Source: Pipra filicauda
Taxonomy: Eukaryota; Chordata; Aves; Passeriformes; Pipridae
Direction of reading: 5' to 3'
DNA length: 64,000 nt
Assembly (NCBI RefSeq): GCF_003945595.2
Contig: NW_024104665.1
Coordinates: 3,129,651 to 3,193,650 of the forward strand
This document shows positions 1 through 10,763 of the stretch, in pieces (the first letter of the stretch is position 1; every line of letters begins with the position of its first letter). Below the pieces are notes generated by a model, which worked only from the letters and a program-made list of their open reading frames with translations, was not told where the DNA came from and ran no database searches. A program made the translations under genes and the position numbers.

Positions 1-1159
1 GTGCTCGTGTCCTGGAACTCACAGAGAAAGCACCACTTTAGGACACTGTCCTTGTAGGCAATAAAAAAATCAGACAATAATATTATCTTTCTACACAAGA
101 AACTATTAGAACATCTAAAACATTTTCAATACTTACATCACTAACACTAGCATTTATTCAGAACAGTAAAACAGTATTTCTCAGCTCCACAGCAGACTCT
201 CAGGATTTGAATTCTGCATAGCTTAAATTCTGAGACTGTTAGAAAGGTGGGTTTGGGGTTTTTTTTCCCCTAGTTTTTGAATTTCAAATACTACTTGAAA
301 TGTTACATTTTGAAATATAGGATTACAGAATGAATTTATATTTATTTCTACACAACCACAATTTGGTTCTAAGCCACCTGAAGCTTCCTTTTCTGGTTTC
401 AAGTTTAAAATTAATTAACTGATCAGTCTGCCATCTTTGGATGAAAAACCCATCTTCACCTAAGACTGACTTGCATCTTAAGATACTTAGTGGGGCAGAA
501 GGAAGAATAGCACAGTGCTTGTCACTTGAGTAGAGCAGATATATTTGTATGCTGAATTTGTTTTGGGCCTGGTGTTTCAAACAATTACGCATTTCCCCCA
601 CTTCATTTCCTTCCCCTAAAGTGACTCTTTTGTTGTCTTCCTTACATACTTACCCTCAGTGAAAATGTGAAGCCTATTGTACGTGCTGGTTTTAGAAAAC
701 TGGTAGATTTGTAGCTAAACTGGAGACAGAGGATTTAGCCAATAAAAGAGCAAGAGATGTGGGTTAAATGCTTAGTTATTGCTGTAGAAGGCAAATGGTT
801 TTCAGAAGACATAGACTGATCGCTAGCACACAGTGCCCTCAGAAAGAGGGAGGTAACATGTCGCTGCAATTTGAACATGTTATCAATGTTTTTGTTGAGC
901 AAAGATGAGACAAGAGGTAATGAGACTTCAAAAGATTGAAAGTTACGTACAGCCATCCTGTAGATTTAAGAAACCCAAATGCAATATGTGCTCGTCTTCT
1001 TTTTCCCTGAGGTAAATTTATGTTAAAAAAATCTACAAAGAGATGAATAATTACATATAGCTACATGAAAAAATTTTCTCTACATCTTCAGTTGCACATC
1101 AAGAAATACCTGTATATCCTGCAGATTAAAATCTTAATTCCATTTTATATTTGACTTAC
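1..1159 (-). other. PREPL: PREPL intron, no exon seen
   Basis: This sequence lies between PREPL coding exon 9 and the left edge. I checked the minus strand for the expected GGGE-containing exon and found none. No recognisable repeat was seen. A minus-strand frame at 735-956 has no PREPL similarity and is probably chance. Confidence 0.8.
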
Positions 1160-1335
1160 CTAACATGGCAATATGCTAATATCCAACCCTCTTCAATTAA
1201 CATCAGCTTCTCTTCTTTAAAGCTCATGTTCAAGTCTATGCCATAAGCTCCATATACATGAACTAGAAGTGGTTTCCTGTGTAGCTCTTCAGAATTCATA
1301 TTATGAAAAACTGTAATTGGCACCAAAGTTTCATC
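1160..1335 (-). CDS. PREPL: PREPL coding exon 9 (start of alpha/beta-hydrolase domain)
   Basis: This 176-bp exon encodes residues 474-532, phase 0 in and phase 2 out. The acceptor is CTCCTTTTCCAG and the donor is GTAAGTC. It carries the family signature [12 protein letters not shown] and then [12 protein letters not shown]. This is the S9 hydrolase core leading into the GGGE oxyanion-side loop, which the next exon, outside the window, must supply. Confidence 0.97.
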
Positions 1336-2062
1336 CTGGAAAAGGAGTATTTTTACAATAAGGGACATTGCAGAAATCTCAATGACACATGGCAATGAAA
1401 ACTTCAATTATTTATTTTAAAATGTGTTTTTTTGATTACAGTAATTTTTTTTCACTTAGAATATTCAAAGCACTCTTGAAAAATAAAGCACGAGACTGAA
1501 CCTCTGCTGTGTGGGCAGAGTATAAATTCATTTAAGTGCAACACCTGAGGAGTTTTTAAACTACCAAAGCACCCGAGTCTTCCTTCCCCCTTTAACACCA
1601 AGAATATATGTTATTAACAAAATAGTTTACCACTTACCACAGTACAAACTCTTTATTAACATCTCCAAATTTTTAAACTCAGGCTGTTAAAAACTTTCCT
1701 TTCTTGATCTACACCGTGCAGCTGGTTGGGGGGAGCTCTTTTCAACAGAGCATCTTTTTAATTTATCATGCAGAGTACAATACCATACATCAACCAGCAA
1801 TTCTAACTTATACTATACTAAGATCCTTGACTCATCGTATGCTGTTATCTCCTCTGGCATACCCAGGTTAATGGAAAAAAAAATCACGACTCTTTCTTGT
1901 TCTTCTCTATAGCACTGAAGAAAACACCCACTGTTTAGTAACTATAGCACCAACTGCTCTTTACATTTTTTAATCTCTATTCCCTGCCAAATGCACTTTC
2001 TTTAAATGGGTGGGGAGGAAGCAAAGAATAAAAGGAAAGGGAAAGGACTGAAAAAATCTTAC

Positions 2063-2266
2063 CTTGCTCTTAGCTAGTAAACGTGTAGTGTGACAATTCG
2101 TAATAATTGGTACCTCTTGCACAGCTTGTTCAATGAGATTATTTTCTTTAAATGAATATGCAAAACGTTTAGGGGGGTGTACTGGGGAGGACAGCTGAAA
2201 ATAGCAAGTGCTGGTGGTATGTTCAGGATGAGATTCCAATTCAAATTCACAGGCCCACGTAGGTAG
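2063..2266 (-). CDS. PREPL: PREPL coding exon 8 (end of propeller)
   Basis: This 204-bp exon encodes residues 406-473 in phase 0. The acceptor is GTTTTCTCAG and the donor is GTAAGATT. It begins LPTWACEFELES, matching the human LPPWACGFIMDT. It continues with CYFQLSSPVHPPKRFAYSFK (human CPFQLCSPIRPPKYYTYKF) and ends with LLAKSK (human LEAKSK), where the propeller hands over to the hydrolase domain. Confidence 0.95.
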
Positions 2267-3717
2267 CTGAGAAAACACGGCATTTCAAGTGAGACCCTTA
2301 CACTGCTGCTGAAAATTTTGCTTAGTGTGTCCTTCAGAGGAAAAGGCTTTGGATATTAACTATTATCTTTAGTTTGTATGTAGCACAATCTGTATTTCTT
2401 TTAAATTCAGTAGTGAAAGAGTCAAAAAGTGACAGACTGGTGAACTTTTCCCCTGAGGCCATTGGATAAAGTTCAACAATGAAATAAAAAAGAAAAACAA
2501 ATTCAAATTCAGTTTAAAATGGGCATTAATGCAGATTCTATTTTTTTTTTAACTGAATCAGTATTTGAAATGATTCCTCATTAGTTTTTATTTTTTAGAT
2601 CCTATTTCTCATTGCATTTCCAGTTCCACTTCAAAATGTTATGCAGCCAAGTCCATGTCAGCTGTTATGCTTTTACTGTGAGTTAGCTCAGTAATGCTAA
2701 GCCACTGAAAACCCCTGCCTCTTAACTTTGTTCCCAGTGCCAGCCATTGTGAAGAACAAAACCTTTTCCTGGCACATTCACCCTCAGATACTTACTGTTA
2801 TTATATTTAAGGTTTTTAACTCTGCTAAGAATGAAAGAAATCAAGATTCATTCTTTGAGAGCAGCAGGGACATAGCCAAACCCTTTGCCAGACCATTACT
2901 TACTCGGGTTAAGTTGTTAGAGACTTCCAAAATGGCAGCAAAAGTCCAAGTTCTCCCGAGTAACTGCAGACCCTTTCTGAATAAATAAACTAACATCATT
3001 TTAAAAAATGAAGATTTTGGAGACCATACAGTGTACTTTCTTGAAAACCTTTTTCTGTTGCAGTTTTATAGAATGTGGCATTGGCAGCTTGTTGCAATAA
3101 ACTTGTAAGTAGTTCAGATTGTATTTTTCAGACAAACAAATCAATTATTTCATCTGAATGGTCTCCAGAAATCATGGGTTTGAATTGAGTCACTTTGGTT
3201 TTAATCTACATGTAGCAAGAACTTAAGAAGGGAAGAAATACTGTGCACCAATTGTACTGTAATGTCAACTCTTCCCATTTATTATGGCAGTGTCCATACT
3301 TGTCTTCTGAACGTTCCTCTAATCTTTTTTCTGCTGGAGGGCCAGGCTTATTTCCTTGCTTACACCAATGTGTGTAACCAAAAATAGGTCCAGTAAAACT
3401 AAGTAGAATGTTTAGGGAATCAAGTCCTATTTTACATAAGAAATCAACTGTATTGTAAAGAGGCTGACTGTAGTATAATGAAGAAAGAACTGACTCATAA
3501 GAGAGCTGCTCTTTAACTTTGCTGCAGTAAGCTACCACATGAAATCCTGAAGAACAGCCACAGGTAAATACAATTACTCATAACAACAAACTTTGCTGTA
3601 TTATACTTTTCAAACCACTTTTACTTTTAGAATTTATCTTTGCTTTCATTATAATGCTACGTTAAAAAAATTAAATAGTGCTGGAAAAATATGCTGCTTA
3701 AGCCAAATAAAACGTAC

Positions 3718-3903
3718 CTTTATTGACTGAACTGAGTGTGAAACAAAAGAAATCACATTTAGGTAAAGATGACCAGCGTTCTTCAGGAACATAATACAGT
3801 CATCACTGAACATCTCAAAGTCTACTAGCTTTGTTTTCTTTTCCAGTGCATAAACTAACTGCCAGTTCTCCTTGCCGCTGGAAGCTACTGGTGCCTTCAT
3901 CAA
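3718..3903 (-). CDS. PREPL: PREPL coding exon 7 (beta-propeller)
   Basis: This 186-bp exon encodes residues 344-405 in phase 0 at both ends. The acceptor is TATTTTTATAG and the donor is GTACGTTT. The stretch KKTKLVDFEMFSDDCIMFLK corresponds to the human [37 protein letters not shown] corresponds to LYVNVIGLADDSVRSLK. Confidence 0.95.
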
Positions 3904-4482
3904 CTATAAAAATAAAATAAACAGCTTTGTATTACTAAGAGATAATAAGAGTTACAAATTAGAGGTACAGGCATATAGGGGATCTCTTAGAGTGTTTTTA
4001 TTGAAAAAAATACTCATTTGTATCGGGGGTGTTTGCCTGACTAAAACTGGAGGGTTTTAAACTTCCTTTACTGAGGCAAAATGGAAGAACGATTCAGTAA
4101 GATTTGGAGAAGATCAAGTCTCAGAGGTTAATCTATAGAAGATTTTAATGCAGTAAGTGCTTTCAGCATGGCCAGCAGAATTGTAGGTAGGTTGATTATA
4201 TAGACTAAGATCACCAACTTAAATTTCAATATAGGGGACATGACTGTTAAAGCATACTCATTTCCTGATGCTGTCAAAGGAGTTAGAATCAAACTGGCAT
4301 GCTACAGGCAAGACTTCCTGTCGCACTATCACTCTTTTCAATCCATGTGGCTCTCTGTGTAATTCTCAAATTATTTCGGTAAGCTGTGAAGCACAAAATG
4401 AAAATTCAGCCTTACTATTTCTATATGATCTGCAGTAGGGATCTGAATGAATCCCGTGACTCTAATTATCAATTAAAATTAC

Positions 4483-4699
4483 CTTATATTCTGCAGGTTC
4501 TCCATATGTAGTAAGAATATATAACTCATCATTTCTATGCTCGATGTGGTAAATGACCCCTTTTGTTCGTGCTTGTACAAGTGCAGGTAATGCAAAAGGA
4601 TTTCTGCAGTCAACCAGCCAAACTTCTGAGGTTGTCTTGCTGTTGCTGTTGATAGTGAGAAAACACCTGTCTTTTGTGAGATAAATGTCTACAAAGAAT
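4483..4699 (-). CDS. PREPL: PREPL coding exon 6 (beta-propeller)
   Basis: This 217-bp exon encodes residues 271-343, phase 2 in and phase 0 out. The acceptor is TTCCCTACAG and the donor is GTAATTTT. It contains YLTKDRCFLTINSNSKTTSE and then HIEHRNDELYILTTYGEP. Both closely match human PREPL ([37 protein letters not shown]). This is the most conserved propeller segment in the window. Confidence 0.96.
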
Positions 4700-6969
4700 C
4701 TGTAGGGAATAATTAGAAAAAAAAAGAAAAAGCCTAAATTTGATTAGTATTTTAAAAATGCATGTTTTTTCAGAATCATGGCCTTCCACCTGCAAGGTAA
4801 AAAAAAGCATGCCTGTAAGTAGGCTGGAGAAATTTCAGGCTACTTGACTCCCAAACCCACTTCTGCTGCATTTATCCTGGGATTCAAAAACCTGCAATCT
4901 TGTGTGTGGAACCTGAAATCTGAAAGGAAAGCAGTTCAGTTGCTGCCCAACTGAATTCAGGTTTTTGCATCACTGTGATAGACTGGAAGCTTATTGATCT
5001 ATATAGGCTTTAAAATTCAGACAAAATAAAGAGCTTTTTATTGAGCTTGTAACCCTAATTTTTTAAAAATAGTAATAGATAATGAAATTAAAATTAATAA
5101 AGGACATCATGTGGGAACAGCAATAACAAAGGAGCTGTTATAAAGATAAATTGATAAAATGTCTATTTTCTACTGACCTAACTTGGAAGCAAATAAGACA
5201 AAAAGTACTATTTTTAAAAAAAATGAGACAAGATGGACAGTGTTGCAGTGATAAAGCTGGAAACTAGGAACTGTTTTTGGAAGTGTCTAAGAAACCAGGA
5301 ATTATCTACTGGTTTTAAATGCCTCTAAAATTTAGAAATAGAAAACAATGGTAACCACTGGTTGCATGCTAGTATTAGAGAAGTTCAGGCTGAAATTCAG
5401 ATTCAAATTTCTGTGAGTCATCCTAATTAACTGGAATGTCGCATCTTGAGACACTGCAGTTTCTTTGGCATTTTGAATCTTTAAGACTGATGTCTCTAAA
5501 AGCAAAGCTGTCGATCACAAAGATCCAGATTTCATCAAGAAATTGCAGGGTTGAGTACCGTAATCGGCATCGTACAGATCAGATACATGACTGCAATAAT
5601 GATATCTCTAGAATTCAAAATTGACTGGTGAAGGAAAGGATGCTTTAGATAGCATTTTGAGTGCCTTTAATTATTTGCAGGTGGAGAACTCCAATTTTTT
5701 TGGTGCTATTGTTTCCTCTAATTGCACTCTCTTGACATCTTTAGGAGAACAGGCACAGAGAGGGGTCTAAAGTCTACAAGAAATCAGCTTCCTGCCTCTC
5801 TAATACCCATGAATTTGGCAGGAATGTGGCACTGCATTCAGTAGAGATTCCAACAGTTCAACTCTGCTGACCCTTACATCTAAGAGGGTCAAGCTGAAAT
5901 GCAGGTTACACTTCTCCCCAGGGCCTCTGACCTTGATATGACAATTTTTTTTAATCCTTGTAGCTTTTATTTTTTAAGGAAGTCAAGAAATTTTCCACTT
6001 CTAAAAAAAATACTTGATTGCAATAGAAGAGCTGGTGAGATGTAGAATGGAACTGCTCAGTGGCAGTACAAAAGAATGTCTTGCCATCTCTGCTGAAGAA
6101 GTAAGTTCAGCTATGAGCTGCAATAGCACATGACCCTTTAGAGTAAGTTTCTAGTAGATTTACTGTAATGACTGTGACCTTCAGAATTATGCCAATGGTT
6201 TCCCTGTGGGGAAGTGTCAGGTCAATGGAACTTGATTTTCCAAAACTATGCATCAAATGCAGCTGGAATAAAAGGACCTTATTTACTCCATCTCAATTGC
6301 AGATTTTTTTTCCCATATGAAAGTATAATTGAAATTTCTTTATTGAATATGTAACTCGAATTCAGGATAATCACAAACATTTACAGAATGCTGTATAAAT
6401 CTACCACACTCTGCATGGCTGAAAAACTAGTTCTGCACTCAGTTTACCAAAGAGCCTTCTTGTCTTCCTAAACCACTGCTTAAAGAAAGGTTATTGAGAG
6501 GGTATTCAGTCAACAATAGTTCTATCTCTGGGAATGCTGTAATGATTTTGCTCATCCATTACCCAGAGCAAGGATTAGCCTGAACTTCTGTGTGTTTTTT
6601 TTTTTTAAAGATGTATCAGACATCAATAGCAGAGAAAACAAAATGAAATCTACTGTCTGATTTACCCTGTATGAAACTGTCACACATTCATTAAAGGACA
6701 CCCTGACCTGAGAGTGACCTTGACATTTATAAACTCAATTGAACTCGTGAGGTAACAGAGAAAAGTTAAATCTCTGTTGATCACATATCAAGAGGAGAAC
6801 AGAGCACATTCACAGACTGTATAAGGCACTACTGACAGTGGAACACAACTTAAAAATGCATTTTACCATTTGAAATATGATATGGAACACTTTCTGAAGC
6901 AGTTATATTATACATATAAAACACTCTAAAATATGTAAAGGACTTGTTATATTTCTAGGTAAGTATTAC
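4700..6969 (-). other. PREPL: PREPL intron, no recognisable element
   Basis: This is AT-rich intronic DNA between coding exons 5 and 6. I see no exon-like conserved frame, CR1, LTR or long simple repeat here. Confidence 0.75.
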
Positions 6970-7093
6970 CTTGCATCTTGTTCTGTATAAACTAACTTAG
7001 TATGTTTCTGATAAGTGAAAGTGGTCATAAACACATTCTGGCATTTAAGGTTCTTCTGAGTTGTGTAATACAGAACATCATTTGCAGCCCATT
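6970..7093 (-). CDS. PREPL: PREPL coding exon 5 (beta-propeller)
   Basis: This 124-bp exon encodes residues 230-271, phase 1 in and phase 2 out. The acceptor is TTTTTCCAG and the donor is GTAATAC. The peptide EWAANDVLYYTTQKNLKC parallels the human EW...DVLFYTFQRNLRC and ends in YTEQDA, matching YTEKDPS. The bird protein is a few residues shorter than human after EW. Confidence 0.94.
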
Positions 7094-9121
7094 CTGGAAA
7101 AAAAGACAAATGCATATCAAATTTGGAACAGTGGATACTATTACTGAGAGAAAATGGAGATCATGGACATTGGACCCAATGCTGAAAAAGGTGGGTTGCA
7201 GCTGACATGAACTGAGGACAGCATTTCTACATCCTGCAGGGACTGGGGTAAGCTACAAAAAGCTTTTTCCCATGTTTTCTTTGAACACCACACAACAAGT
7301 ATCTCATAACATATTAAAAAAAAAAAAGGCAGAGGACAATGTTATGGGGCCCAGTAATAGGAAGCTCTTGACCCTGTGGGGGTTCTGGAGGTAACAGGAA
7401 AATAGAAGATATGTGGCTGTTTAAAACTGAACAGAGAAACAGAGGTTTACGTGGAGTCAGCGAGATAATAAAGACAGCATAAGCTCTGCACTGCTGCATG
7501 TGACTGCACGCAAACCGTTCAGAGAAAAGAGATGATGCATGTGCCCTGTGGGTACTGCTGAGATAAAAATTCTCCAGTTTTCTATGCCTGTATATGTGTT
7601 CACCAACATTAGAGATGTACAAATACAGGAACCTTGTTGTTCTGAAGTTCAGTAATCTGACTGATCCAGCCACGTTACTGCTATCTCTGTTGCTCCTACA
7701 GCCACCAGAATAACGTTTAACACTTATGCTTAAAAAAGTTATTGCATGTTGCCTTATATATAAATACTTTATATATAAATAATAAAATATAAATAATTTT
7801 CAATACAAAACCTGAGGAAGTACCATACTGAAGCAACACAAAAAACTTGCTATCTGAAAAGTGATGTGGCTCCCAAGTGCACAGGTAGCTGAGGGTTCCC
7901 TATGAAGACAAGGCTTTAGAAGGGAAATCCAAGTTCTTCTGTAGCCTAGCATTTAAGAAATCAAGATGTAAATTTTCAAGAACTTCTGTTTCTCTCCCTG
8001 CTATTGCATCTCTCTCAGTACAAGCACATACTTTGCAAGTGGTCATAAGACCTAATTCTCTTCCTCATGATTGACACACCTCTGTACTTCATGATACGTC
8101 TGTACCTCACTCACACCTGACTAAATTTACAAAAGTAGTGTAATCTCTACAATTCTGATAGTCATCTTTTGTACTCTTATTATCTGCCATAATCTGTCAT
8201 ACCTACTGTGGACCTGTTGGTCCAGATTCTTCTGGACCTAGATAGATGTTCAAATCAAGTATAGTGTAAAACATCACTGGCAAATTTGCAGGCTCAGTTT
8301 TCAACAGGCATTTTAATCTTCAGTTGTGCAAACACAACACTAAATTCTTGCTGCTCTTCATTTTTATAACTAGGAAGTTCTACCTAGATTTTAGTTTTTC
8401 GCCCTGCCCAGGCAAATTGCTTTCTGTACTATATAAATTTGATGACATCCAAAAATATAATCCAAAATACAAGATGTGGAACACTGTATACATACTATTA
8501 TACTCTTTCTGCTATATTCTTTAACATACTCTAAAAAAAGAAAGATTTCCCATTTGCTTCAGTTTACCTTTGCTTATTTTAAGAGCAGTGTAAACCTCTG
8601 TAATCTATTCTGAAAGACTGGCTGACTTCACTGGCCTCTGAACTGTGATCCACATCCGAGATTCCAGTTGAAATTCCAGCTGATACCCAACAGTAGGTGG
8701 TACTTTCACACTTTTTCAGCAAAGCCAATTGTCTACACCTATCAAGGACTTCACTTGTAGCTGTAATAGTTTATCAACTAGAACATTTCTCAAAAAAAAT
8801 CACAAACAGTTATGTCAGTAAATTTTTAAAGCAGCATATTGAATTCAATAGAAAAAATTATATGTATGACTGTTCTAACACGTATAAATGATTGCTTTTA
8901 CAATGAAGGAAAACTTGTATCAAGAAAGCAGTCCCTTTCACCCACATCAGATAACTTGTAATTGTGCAGTGTGAAAGAAATCATAAATAAGAAACAATTC
9001 AACAGCTATAGGATTAAATGCTGCCTACTTTTTTTTTTAATATTTTAATATTATTTGTAGACTAAGGAAAATGTTGTGTTAAAAGCTGGTGTGATCCACA
9101 GGATATTTATAAGCAACTTAC
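7094..9121 (-). other. PREPL: PREPL intron, AT-rich
   Basis: This intron lies between coding exons 4 and 5. It holds an A-run near 7316-7327 and a TATATAAATA-rich patch near 7755-7800. The 119-codon minus frame at 7314-7673 shows no recognisable family. Confidence 0.75.
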
Positions 9122-9325
9122 CAAAGCTAAATACACTTGGAATTACTTTTTTCACAACAGGAAAATGACCAAGTTTCATAATAACGCAGGTTGCTTCTTC
9201 AGAACTTTCACTTTTTAAGCTGATGGCCATGTATGTCTGATCTGGTGAAATTCTGATTCGTTGAATAAAGGCATCAGAAAAGCCAAGATCGTCAGTGCTG
9301 AATAAAATGTCAACATTTCCTTCAT
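9122..9325 (-). CDS. PREPL: PREPL coding exon 4 (beta-propeller)
   Basis: This 204-bp exon encodes residues 162-230, phase 1 in and phase 1 out. The acceptor is TTTATGTAG and the donor is GTAAGTTG. The motif FIQRIRISPDQTYMAISLK corresponds to the human FIDCIRVAPDEKYVAAKIR. It is followed by a TCVIMKL strand matching TCVIIKL. It belongs to the first propeller blades. Confidence 0.95.
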
Positions 9326-9984
9326 CTACATAAAAAAAAGGGCAAAAAATCCTGTAACTAAGACACTGTCAAAATGAATGGTCGTTGTTAATGCTTGTAT
9401 TTAACAAATCTGCCTGCAATATTCACAAGCATACTACTGGAATTTATCAACACCACATATCTGTCTTGCAAGATATTTGCAAATGCACTTCATAAAACTA
9501 AACAAAAAATTCTACAGTTCCAGAAAAAAAAAAAGTCCTGTAGTTATTACCAAAAATATTTTAAAAGTGTAGATCCTGGCTTCTAGTAAACATATTGAAT
9601 TTTACAGCTCAGATAGCAAAAGCGTGCTTGTTTTCAATAAATACAATTAGTAATTTTTTCCACCCCCTCAGAAATACAAAAGCATGAATGCTTTTTTCTG
9701 CTTTCAAAATGTTTAATCAGGGCTATGAAAAGAAGTGACTTCTCTCTTTCCTCTGCAGCAACTTGCCTTAGTATCAATATATACTATTCTCTAACCGTCT
9801 TCACCTCCCCTTTTCAGATTCAAGATTCTAGAATTATTAATCAATCATTAAAGAATTGTATAAAAGTATTTTTAGTTATTTTGAGAAACAGAGAAACTCA
9901 GCTTTAATGTAACAAAAGAACACTAAGTGATACATGTACAACATTTTTAAGAATCCTGCTGTATTAGGAAGATAAATCCCTTAC

Positions 9985-10051
9985 CATCATCTGCTTTTGA
10001 AAGAAATATGCAGCCGTTCTCTTCAAAGTACACATTCTCTCCAAACCTCAT
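9985..10051 (-). CDS. PREPL: PREPL coding exon 3
   Basis: This 67-bp exon encodes residues 140-161 plus the first base of codon 162. The acceptor reads TTGAACAG before ATGAGG and the donor is GTAAGG. The peptide RFGENVYFEENGCIFLSKAD aligns with the human stretch [20 protein letters not shown] at the beginning of the beta-propeller. Splice phase 1 out matches the next exon. Confidence 0.93.
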
Positions 10052-10565
10052 CTGTTCAATACAAAACAAGCATGTTTCAAGTCCAACATATAGTTAGACT
10101 ATTTCCTTAGAATCCCTGTATTCAGTCATTGTTCTGTAACACAGAACTGTACCATATACAAATGACAGAATATAGCACATATATTTGGTACTGAATAAGG
10201 AATTGCACGCATCACAAAGGTTCTTTCAAAGTTAGGGTACTAAAGCTTCCTCTACTTGCTTTAAATTTAACAAAAGCCTCAGATCACTGCAATTCTCTTG
10301 CAACTTACAATGTCTTGTATTCTTTATGCAAAAGTCAGATGATTATTGTATCTTTACTTGCTTTTGCCTATGGAGAAATTAAGGTAAATTCCCTATCATA
10401 ACAGGAATAAGCTGTTCTAAACACATGCTGCTACTACCCACGATTATTAAAATATTCAAAACTTCTACCGTAAAATAATCAATAAACGAGCATTTTATAG
10501 AAGGAATGGCTTCACTGCTTTTTATTTGCAGTTAACAATGGGAAATGTATTTTTTTGCCACTTAC

Positions 10566-10763
10566 CCTTGGGCTTTCTGAATTGAATGTGTACTTGTTGT
10601 GAAATTCTTCTAGTTTTTCTTTGATTCTCTTTGTCATGGGTTTGTATATTGGTGAAATGTCATTCCAGTTTTCCTGCTCTGATTTCAGAAGATTCTTGTG
10701 CAAAAGCTCTGATGTTACTACGGATGTATTTTGCTTCCTTTTGGAGGAGATTCTTGTTCCTTC
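10566..10763 (-). CDS. PREPL: PREPL coding exon 2 (N-terminal linker)
   Basis: This exon encodes residues 74-139 in phase 0. The acceptor is TTATCAG just above 10763 and the donor is GTAAGTGG just below 10566. The product is highly charged and low in hydrophobics. It holds an internal Met in KPMTKRIKEKLEEF, within a few residues of the human short-form start (MDAFEKVRTKLE) in my alignment from memory. The internal Met could therefore start a cytosolic short form. The sequence is less conserved than the propeller exons, which is normal for this part of the family. Confidence 0.92.

Noticed and set aside
1..60. The next PREPL exon starting at a TTCCAG-like site on the minus strand
   Set aside because: The following bases do not encode the expected RGGGE continuation.
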